Assembly (NCBI GenBank): GCA_001430745.1
Contig: KQ482040.1
Coordinates: forward strand, 148,125 to 159,740
Source of the DNA: Auxenochlorella pyrenoidosa
Lineage: Eukaryota; Chlorophyta; Trebouxiophyceae; Chlorellales; Chlorellaceae
DNA length: 11,616 nucleotides
Direction of reading: 5' to 3'
This document shows positions 1 through 6,805 of the stretch, in pieces (the stretch's first letter is position 1; each line of letters starts with the position of its first letter). The notes under the pieces are model-generated. The model saw only the letters and a list, made by a program, of their open reading frames with translations, ran no database searches and was not told where the DNA came from. The position numbers were made by a program, and so were the translations under genes.

Positions 1-872
1 TCTGCCGCGCCGCCGCGCGCCGCTCCCGCGCCCCCGGGTAGGGGCTGACCGGCAGGGAGGACCCAAAGTAGAGCTGCAGCAGCAGGCCTCCCAGCACGCA
101 GATGATGCTGCAGGGGGGGGGGGAGGGGGGGGTTGGGGGTTGGGGGATGTGTCGGGACAGGGCAGGCTGAGGGTGGGCACCGAACATGGGCGAGCAGGGT
201 GCGTTAGTCGACAGCAGTAAGAGCGGTGGATTGCGGCCACGAGCGGTTTGGCGACTTCCATCCTGCACCGGCGTGTGCTGTCAGCATGGCAGCTCATGGA
301 GCATGCCAGCATCCAGGTGTAAGCCGCGATAAGCCACCGCTCGACTTAAGTACAGAAACAGCCGGCGGCAGCATTACCCGCGAGGCTGCACCCACCTGAG
401 CACGACGGTGGCCCAGATCTGCCCCGTGTTCAGCACCCGCTCGCAATTGCAGGTGTCTGTTGGGCGATACGTCACGATGCCCGCCCCGCCCGCGTAGCAG
501 CAGCAGCACTTGCCGGAGCAGGTGCCGTCGAGGCCCTGGGCGGCGCACGAGTCGGCGAGCAGGTGCCGCCCGGGTGCGCCGTCCAGGGCCTCGCCCAGCA
601 GCGTCGGCTGCAGCGCAGCAGCCTGTGGCGATGATCCAAGGGGCGCAGGGTTGCAACACGGCTGTTAAGGAGTGCAGTCGGGCCGACCGCGAAGGCAGCA
701 AGCAGTGGCGGCAGCGGCAGCGGCGGCTGAGCAGGCAGCTGTGCGAACTGTTGACATACGCAGGCCGGCGGCTTGCAGGCAGCTCGATCAGGGTATCGGC
801 CATCCCCACCTGCGGCGCAAAGCAGGCCAGCAGGCCCAGGCCGAGCAGGGACGGCAACAACGCGGAGGCCAT
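1..872 (-). CDS. Small cysteine-rich single-pass membrane protein, partial (3' end off the window)
   Basis: Three exons read leftwards: 872-810, 607-396 and 107-1, with introns 809-608 and 395-108. Both introns are GT-AG (donors CAG/GTGGGG and CAG/GTGGGT, acceptors TGCAG) and the phases close, giving 127 residues before the edge. Residues 1-21 (MASALLPSLLGLGLLACFAP plus Q) look like a signal peptide. Residues 22-84 form a luminal domain with Cys at 42, 51, 55-58, 74 and 76, including a CCCC run in SGKCCCCYAGG. Residues 85-106 (IWATVVLSIICVLGGLLLQL...) are a membrane helix, split by intron 2, followed by a basic tail (ARERRAAARQ). A signal peptide plus one helix suggests type I topology with the cysteines in the lumen or outside. 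I recognise no family. The start at 872 is chosen over an in-frame ATG 38 codons upstream because it puts the signal peptide at the N-terminus. The gene is divergent from the LRR gene. Structure fairly sure, function unknown. Confidence 0.72.
113..178 (+). repeat. G-rich low-complexity tract in intron 2 of the cysteine-rich gene
   Basis: Runs of G interrupted by A, TT and AT on the plus strand. In the minus-strand transcript this is the C-rich polypyrimidine tract just upstream of the acceptor at 109-108. The plus strand has many G-runs and could form a quadruplex. Confidence 0.7.
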
Positions 873-1342
873 GCTCGCTCTCGAGCTCTCGAATGCAATG
901 GATCGCTTCTTCCTCCAATAGGAATGCCTCTGGGCTGCTAGGAAGCCCTTAAAACAATGCGTGCTGCGAATGCTGCGAGTTGCCAAGAAAATTCGTCTCG
1001 CAGGGGCCTGAGCCCCTGTATACCGCTAAATTACAAATCAAATGCTCATTAAGTCCAGGTGCAGCGCACCACGGCTGAATTGAGGCCTGCCTGGAGGTGG
1101 GCTCCGGAGTGCAAACCCTCCCCCTTGCCGAAAACCTTGGGCCAGGTCGCAAAATGCTCTGCAGTATTTTCAAAGTAACACAGCACTGCTTGCGGCAGCA
1201 CACGCTCACCCCTGCGCGCTTCCCGCCTTGTTCCCCACCTTGCCTGCTCCGGCCTTTTGCCTGCAGGGGCCTCAATTCTCATCCCATACCCAGTGCCAAC
1301 TTTGGACAGACGAGCGAGCAGAGCAGCCGGCAGCCCTCCGAC
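873..1342. promoter_or_regulatory. Divergent intergenic region between the cysteine-rich gene and the LRR gene
   Basis: 470 bases lie between two start codons that point away from each other, so both promoters and both 5' UTRs must sit here. The most AT-rich stretch is about 1015-1055 and contains TGTATACC and CTAAATTACAAATC, in contrast to the GC-rich surroundings. A second AT-rich patch is at 1162-1180 (AGTATTTTCAAAG). No clear TATA box at a convincing distance and no known regulatory motif is visible. The open frames across this stretch look like chance. Confidence 0.5.
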
Positions 1343-3566
1343 ATGGGTTTCCGTGCCCTGCTGCTGCTCCCGCTCTTGCTGGCGGCGGCGCCTGCGCCTG
1401 CAGTGGGGGCCGAGGAGCCGGGCGGCGGCTCTGCCCTGGTGCCCGACAAGCTGGAGAGGCAGACCGGGACCGTGGCCCCGGTGAGGCAGGCTGAGGCAGG
1501 CTGCATTGGTTGCAGGCCATGAAGATTCTCCCTGCCTTGCCGCCGCCGCCGCCCTTGCGCAGCAGCCCTGCGCCACCCCCCGCCCCTGCAAGGCCGCCCT
1601 CCTTGCAGGGCAATGCAGACGTGTACACAATAAAGCCCCAGGACGGCACCAACCCTGCCATCACTGTCACACTCACGCCCCTTGTGAGAACTCCCGCTGC
1701 CTGCTATCGCCAGCCCGGTGCCGTCCTGGAGTGCAGGGCAGCGGAGGCCCTGGTGCATCCTGCTGTGGCACATGCAGCGCACACAGCAAGCAGCATGGAG
1801 CACGCGGTGCAACCACCCCGGCATGCATCTCGTTGCAAGTGCCTGCCCCACTGGCTGGGAGGCCTCTTTAGGTGGGCAGCGAGCCCACGAGCTGCGTCCT
1901 GGCACCTGCAGGACGGCGACGGCGACGCCGACCTGTACTGCTCCAAGGGCACCCTCAACCCCAGCCCAGACACAGCCGACTTCTCCTCGGGTGCGCGGGT
2001 TTGCGCATGTTTATTCTAAATTTATTTCGTTTGATTTATTGTATACTCTTCGCGTGGAAAAGTCACCGGTGTCGTGACTGATTGATTTCTTCGCAGGTGC
2101 GCCAGCCAGAGAGCAAGGGTGGCAGCTTGCAGCAGCGCGGGCACACCGCCTGGCTTTTGGCAGCGCACCCCGCCCCCCTTGTCTATCGCTTGCGGCCCAT
2201 GCGGCACGCCCCCTGGCCTCCAACCATCAGTGATGTTTCCTCACGGTCCCACCTCCCTATTGTCCCCGCTTGCCTGCTCCCCCCTGGAGCACTGCAGAGG
2301 CGATCGGCGTGAACCAGGATGCCATCTATATCCCACCAGTGGACAGTGTTGACTCTGGTGAGGTAGGGGCTGCCCCTTGTGAGGCAGGGGCTGCCCGGTG
2401 CTGTGGTCGAGCCTTGCAGCCCGACTGTGGCCAGTGGTCGAGGGTGCACGGCTTCACGAAGCTGTTGCGCCCCGACCCTCGAGAGGGGGGGTCTCCACCC
2501 TGACACCCGCACCTGCCACTCCGCTGCAGGTGCGCCCATCTACAAGTGTGCGGTGCTGAACCGAGGTGTGACCCGCGCAGCCGTCACTGTGAGTTTTGGG
2601 CTGGGCACCGCAGCACAGCCAGCTGCCCAACCACACCGGCAGGCCCTACACAAGCCACTCGCCTTGCAGCTGGAGGACCTGCAGGGTGCGGGCAGCGCGG
2701 CTGGCTGGCATTCACCTCTGCACGCATCCTTGAGGCTTGCTTCGCTCCCCCTCGCTTCGGGGTTAAGCTGCTCGCTGGGCTCCCTTGTTGCTCCCGAACT
2801 GCCATGTTTCTCCCTCTGCCGATGGTACTGCAGTACCGTCTGGAGGTGCGGTACACCTTCAACAACACCAGCCTGTCCAAGGAGGAGCAGGCGGTGGCCA
2901 AGGAGCTGTTCCACAGGTGGGGGCTGCCGTATGGGCTTTTCTTTATCTTTGGATTGTTTGGTGGTCAACCGTGCTGGGGCAACGGAGCTGTTCCAGCGGT
3001 GAGGGCCGCCCTGCAAACTTTTTGTCTCGAATTTTCATTCAATTCCCGGGGGAGGGTCAACCGTGCTGGGGCAACGGAGCTGTTCCAGCGGTGAGGGCTG
3101 TGGCAGCGCGCTCGTCGGCAGCAGCGCAGCATGCGCCCGCAGCGCATGCCCAGCGCCAATGCCGCCCACGCTGACTCTGTCCCCTCAGCCCCCCCCAGCC
3201 CCTACCCCACCCCCACCCCACCCCCACCCCCCCCACACACCCACCCCACACACACACCGCCTGCCCCCCAGGTGCTGCGCCCCCGACGCCGCCTGCTGGG
3301 ACTGGAAGCTGGCCAACGACCGGGCGGCCACCGAGGCGGGCGTGGTGAGCACGCGAAGCAGAAAGAAATTCTCTGCCTGGCTGGCCGCCGTGGCGCCCTT
3401 GGTTGCCCGCTGCTGGCATGGAGGGCCGTGTTTTGCAGGGGCCGCGCGCTCCCAGGCTGCTGCACCGCCATGGCTGGCCGGAACTACCATTTACGTCGAC
3501 ATTCACATCCATCCGCCCTGCTGCCACTGCTTTTTCCGAGTGCAGCCCGCGGACAGGCTGGCCAAT

Positions 3567-3598
<32 letters not shown>

Positions 3599-6234
3599 TG
3601 CACACACACACACACACCACCCCACCTCACCCGCCTGCTGCCCCTGCTTTCTGAATGCAGCCCGCGGACAGGCTGGCCAACCACACAGTGGTGGAGGGCG
3701 ACCTCTGCCAGATCGGCGGCGTGTGCTCCGCCGGCCACCTCACGCAGCTGAATGCGCGGGGTGCGTGGGGCAGCACAGCGGGGGGCAGCACAGCAGGGGC
3801 AGCGCAGCAGGCATGCTGTGCCCGGGGGCCACCCTCACGCAGCTGAATGCACGGGGCAGCCCGCTCTCGTGGGTCCCTGGCAGCGCCCAGGCCCCGCCCC
3901 CGGCGCCTCACTGCAAACTGGCTGCTGCTCTGCTGTTGCGCCAGAGTGAGGACGGGTGCCGCCCTGCTGCTGCAGGCTGGTACATGCGGTGCCCCTTCCC
4001 GGGCGACCTCTTTGCCCGCTTCACCAGGCTGCGCGCCATGTACCTGTCGTGGAATGAGCTGTCGGTGAGGCCCGCAGTAGCAGCAAAACAGCACACCTGA
4101 TGTGCCGGCGAGGCCCCCCAAAGCTGGCCCTGGGCGCAGAGCAGCGCGCCGGCAGTTGCATGCATGCACAGCCGCTGCCCGGGTGCGCCGGCAGCATGCT
4201 GTGAACCCCCCCCCCCCCCCCCGAGCTCGACAGCGCTGGCCCCCTGTTCCGCCGACAAGCTACCCTCCCACCCTGCTGCCACCCGGGGTGTGCAGGGCGA
4301 CCTGAAGGGCGTGGCCGCCAGCCTGGCACCCCTGCCCCTCGAGGAGCTGGGACTCTTCTCCAACCGGCTGGCAGGCAGCCCGGAGGACATGTGCCCGCTG
4401 GTGCAGCAGGCAAGGCTGTTTGGGGGGCTGTCCATCCCGGCGGTGCATGATGACTCACCTCCCTCTGCAGCGCAGCCCAAAGGCTGGCCTGCATGCGCCA
4501 TGCTCCCCCCCGGCATGCATGCTCATTACGCCAGACTTCTGCAGCCATGCCATGCATCCTGGAGCCGCTCTAGCTTCTGTTCAGCTCTCCCCTCTCCCCT
4601 CCCCCCTGCCCCCATGCCTGCAGGGCACGCTGGAGATGCTGCAGCTGGGCGGCGGCAACGACCTGTCAGGCACACTCCCGGCCTGCCTCTTTGACCAGAA
4701 GTCTGCGCTGTACTTCCTGGGCGCCTCAAGCCCTGGCGGGATGGGCGGCCCCCGGCTGACGGGCACCCTGCCCGACGCCTTCCCTGCCGGCAGCCACCTG
4801 CAGATGCTCGACGTGGTGGCGGTGAGCCCGCACGGACGAAGGGTGCATGCTGGCGGGGCTTTGCAGGCCGGCAAGCCCTGCTCTCTGACCCACGAAAGTT
4901 AAACCCCGAGGGTGGCTTTGGAGTATCCTGGATGTTGCAGCCTCCGACTGTGTGCCTGTGACGCAAGGCTGGTTGACACCCGTGCGCTCCGTACCCCTCT
5001 GCCTGCAGCACAACCTGACGGGCACGATCCCGCCCTCCCTGGCCGCCCTGCCCGACCTCCTGCGCTTTGCCGCCTCTGACAACAGCCTCACGGGTGGGCT
5101 GCCTGCCAGGCCTGCATTTCGTGCTTGCCCTCTGGGGTGAGGTACCTCCCTGGCCCTGGGCTCCAGCCCTGGCCCTGGGCTGTGCTTGTAAACCCCTGCT
5201 GCCCACCGAGCACGCTGACATGGCGGGCACTGCGGGGCTCTGCTGGCGACAGCATCCAAGCACGTGCTGCGCATGCCGGGCAAGCCAGCCTCTGCTGGCA
5301 GGCGGCCTGGTTGAGCCGGCTGGCACACCTCCCGACCTGCGGCAAACGTGACCCTCTGTGGCCATTAACCCTGCTGCAGGCACCATCCCGTCCTTTGCCT
5401 CCCCCGACCTCAGCGTGCTCATGCTGGACCACAACAACCTCACAGGCAGGCCCCATCCAGCAGCAACCTGGCATGCTCGTCCCTCCAGCATGGCGCGCTG
5501 CACATGCCCAGCAGCTGTGCCCCAGGCGGCGGCGCATTGAACGCTGGCCGCTGCGCCGTGCATTCTGCTGCACAGCCCCTCGCTGCTGGGCCTCAAACCC
5601 CACCGCGCCCGTGCCCTGCACGCCCTGCAGGCGTGGTGCCCGACTCCCTGCTGCACAGCTCCTCGCTGCTTCGGCTCAATGTGGAGGGCAACCCGGACTT
5701 GACCCCGCCGCCCAGCAGCAGCAGCGGCGGCGGCAGCGCGCTCAGCGCGGGCGCCATTGCGGGCATCTGTGTGGGAGGTGGGTGCTGCCTCGAACCTTAC
5801 CGTGGACGCGAAGCCATGCTCAGGCCTGGGACAGAGAGCAGTTGCCGTCGGGTGTGCTAGCCATGCGCCTCAATGCCAGCCTGCTGAACATGCCAGCAAA
5901 CTGCCCCTGGAAATGACCACCCTGCCCCAGCCGTCACTTGTCCCCCGCAGCCGTGGCAGCGGTGGCGGCGGTGGCGGGCATGGCCGTGTGGCTGTCCCGG
6001 CGGCGGCAGCGCCGCGGGCCCCAGACGGCAGCCAGCGACCTCAAGTTTGCAAAGTTTCTGGATGACGAGGAGGTGGCGGCTGCGGCAGAGGGGTGCAGCG
6101 CGTATGCCCCGCCTGCGGGCGCCCCCGCTGCGTTCTATCAGGCGACGCCCGGGCCCGAGGGGGCAGCGCCACCGGGGGGTGTCGAGCTGGCTGGCCGCCC
6201 AGCTGGCGGCAGCAGGGGCAGCAGCGCAGCCTGA
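1343..6234 (+). CDS. LRR single-pass membrane protein with N-terminal PPC-like domain (15 exons, 549 aa)
   Basis: Exons: 1343-1480, 1609-1683, 1912-1990, 2298-2357, 2530-2588, 2834-2916, 3272-3344, 3661-3760, 3976-4064, 4296-4409, 4624-4821, 5009-5093, 5380-5445, 5631-5777, 5951-6234. They total 1650 bases and every junction is in phase. Residues 1-23 are a signal peptide (MGFRALLLLPLLLAAAPAPA...). Residues 47-145 are beta-rich, with DGDGDADLYCSKG and APIYKCAVLNRG, as in PPC domains. Residues 166-223 carry cysteines (CCAPDAACWDW, DLCQIGGVCSAGHLTQL), like an LRR N-cap. About 224-430 are plant-type LRRs, e.g. LEELGLFSNRLAG, HNLTGTIPPSL, LSVLMLDHNNLTG, LLRLNVEGNPDL. Ser/Gly-rich linker, then a membrane helix at about 447-470, RRRQRR, and a roughly 75-residue tail with LDDEE and no kinase. 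N-glycosylation sequons include residues 147-150, 196 and 358. By architecture a surface or endomembrane receptor-like protein; ligand and pathway unknown. Introns 10 and 13 appear to be GC-AG. Least certain are the exon 6 start and the exon 10 end. Confidence 0.82.
1991..2297 (+). other. Intron 3 of the LRR gene, probably composite (inner intron-like block at about 1991-2096)
   Basis: The intron runs from G/GTGCGC at 1991 to ACTGCAG/AG at 2297. Inside, 1991-2096 is an AT-rich block (TTTATTCTAAATTTATTTCG and following) ending in a good acceptor, TTTCTTCGCAG at 2096, and immediately followed by GTGCGC again. Removing 1991-2096 recreates the same donor, G/GTGCGC. The direct repeat GGTGCGC lies at 1990-1996 and 2096-2102. 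Reading 2097 onward as an exon gives no recognisable protein and the wrong phase, so it is treated as intron. Confidence 0.55.
2358..2399 (+). repeat. 21-base tandem duplication at the 5' splice site of LRR intron 4
   Basis: GTGAGGTAGGGGCTGCCCCTT-like unit at 2358-2378, repeated with three mismatches at 2379-2399 (GTGAGGCAGGGGCTG...). The first copy begins exactly at the donor. The second carries another GTGAGG 21 bases downstream; using it would add seven codons in frame. Confidence 0.8.
2963..3098 (+). repeat. 44-base exact direct repeat inside LRR intron 6, resembling the end of exon 6
   Basis: Identical copies at 2963-3006 and 3055-3098, 92 bases apart. Each contains GGAGCTGTTCCAGCG/GTGAGG. 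The true end of exon 6 at 2916 reads GGAGCTGTTCCACAG/GTGGGG. Translated, the copies give TELFQR against KELFHR in the exon, each followed by a donor-like GTGAGG. No acceptor is visible between 2916 and the first copy, so they are probably not exons. Confidence 0.85.
3185..3265 (+). repeat. C/A low-complexity tract before exon 7 of the LRR gene
   Basis: CCCCCAC-type and CACACA-type runs form the polypyrimidine end of intron 6. The minus strand carries repeated GGGGGTGGGG blocks, a candidate quadruplex. Confidence 0.75.
3513..3688 (+). repeat. Duplicated acceptor and exon 8 start flanking a (CA)n microsatellite in LRR intron 7
   Basis: Copy 1 at about 3513-3573 and copy 2 at about 3631-3688 share a pyrimidine tract, TGCAG and CCCGCGGACAGGCTGGCCAA. 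Copy 2 is the real start of exon 8 (acceptor ending at 3660). Copy 1 keeps a TGCAG acceptor but runs straight into (CA)n at 3567-3595 and 3601-3617, where the frame becomes a His-Thr repeat and then leaves the conserved protein. Copy 1 is best read as a dead exon start. Confidence 0.85.
3733..3856 (+). repeat. Copy of the exon 8 end inside LRR intron 8
   Basis: The end of exon 8, 3733-3762 (GGCCACCTCACGCAGCTGAA...), is repeated at 3827-3856 with one inserted C and one substitution. Both encode LTQLNARG. Between them, 3767-3810 holds three imperfect GGGGCAGCACAGC units. The second copy has no GT donor after it (GGGGCAGC). Confidence 0.8.
4206..4222 (+). repeat. Poly-C homopolymer in LRR intron 9
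   Basis: Seventeen consecutive C residues within intron 4065-4295, before the acceptor of exon 10. Its length is likely to vary between individuals or to be misread. Confidence 0.9.
4410..4623 (+). other. LRR intron 10, probable GC-AG intron
   Basis: Exon 10 ends CTGGTGCAGCAG and is followed by GCAAGG; the acceptor is CCTGCAG at 4623. CAG/GCAAGG is close to the consensus for GC donors. An alternative GT donor at 4401 (CTG/GTGCAG) is also phase 0 and would simply drop residues VQQ, so GC use here is likely but not forced. Confidence 0.55.
5148..5181 (+). repeat. Short tandem repeat in LRR intron 12
   Basis: CCCTGGCCCTGGGCT occurs at 5148-5162 and again at 5167-5181, with a 19-base period. 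Confidence 0.8.
5446..5630 (+). other. LRR intron 13, GC-AG intron
   Basis: Exon 13 ends HNNLT plus the first base of a Gly codon, CACAG/GCAGGC, and exon 14 starts GC GTG GTG CCC GAC after CCCTGCAG. No GT in this stretch keeps the LRR frame (LTG-VVPDSLL), so the GC donor is the only reasonable junction. Confidence 0.75.
5565..5679 (+). repeat. Copy of part of exon 14 inside LRR intron 13
   Basis: Intron bases 5565-5598 (CTGCTGCACAGCCCCTCGCT...) match exon bases 5648-5679 with a few differences. The intronic copy encodes LLHSPSLLGLK against LLHSSSLLRLN in the exon. Offset 83 bases; the intronic copy lies upstream of the true acceptor at 5630. Confidence 0.8.
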
Positions 6235-6805
6235 AGTGGCTCCACATTCTCACTTGCTTTGCACATGAACTTCCGGGTGCCTACATTCTCCTCTTAAGTT
6301 GACCTCTTGTGACATCGATGCCGTGCAGCTCTGTCCTGCCTGTGCCATCTCACAGCCGCCTGCCACCTCGCTGCCATGCACCCGGCGTCAGGGATCCAGT
6401 GCTGCCCTCTGCATGTTGCCAACACTGTACCCTGACCATCTTCCCATCCCAGCTCTTGCACAGAATTGCTAAACCGTGTATGTTTCAACAATGAACTCAA
6501 AAGGGCTGGCCCTCGTCGAACAAGCTAGCGTCACCGGTTGCAGGCTGCGGGAGGTGACTGCGGGAAGGGCTGGGTGGGAAGCCTTCTGCCGATGGCGGTG
6601 GCTACACACCGGGCGCCAGCATCTAGCCCACATGCCGCCGAATCCGCCCTGGCTTAGGAGATAGTGGTTTCAACCCAAGTTTGCAGAGGGTGCCCAGCAC
6701 GCACCGCACACGATCCGCGCCTTACCCGCCGTAGAGTAAGCTGCCCGCTACTTCCTGCAGCTCTGAGCGGTTCAGGGAGTCACCAGGCAGCCATCCACTA
6801 GCACA
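6235..6805 (+). promoter_or_regulatory. LRR gene 3' UTR and promoter/5' UTR of the light-harvesting gene
   Basis: 571 bases between two plus-strand genes. I found no TGTAA, the usual green-algal polyadenylation signal, so the end of the LRR transcript cannot be placed. The composition becomes less GC-rich between about 6240 and 6500. No TATA box or known light-response element is evident before the ATG at 6806. Confidence 0.45.

Noticed and set aside
873..986. N-terminal extension of the cysteine-rich protein from an upstream in-frame ATG at 986
   Set aside because: It would place 38 basic, non-signal residues ahead of a clear signal peptide starting at 872.
2097..2230. Possible exon following the inner acceptor at 2096
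   Set aside because: The translation is featureless, reaches a stop, and no donor gives the phase 1 needed by exon 4.
2670..2684. Possible tiny exon LEDLQ after a CTTGCAG acceptor in LRR intron 5
   Set aside because: No donor after it joins exon 6 in phase 0; the nearest GT would shift the frame and lose YRLEVRYTF.
2963..3098. 44-base repeats as a CRISPR or transposon signature
   Set aside because: Only two copies, no terminal inverted repeats, no associated genes, and they match the adjacent exon end.
3063..4100. 345-codon plus-strand frame containing His-Thr repeats
   Set aside because: It crosses exon 7, intron 7 with its microsatellite, and exon 8 out of frame; the His-Thr run is just translated (CA)n.
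4526..5656. Minus-strand open frame of 376 codons
   Set aside because: It lies opposite well-supported LRR exons and has low-complexity, Arg/Gly/Ala-rich content, so it is a shadow frame.
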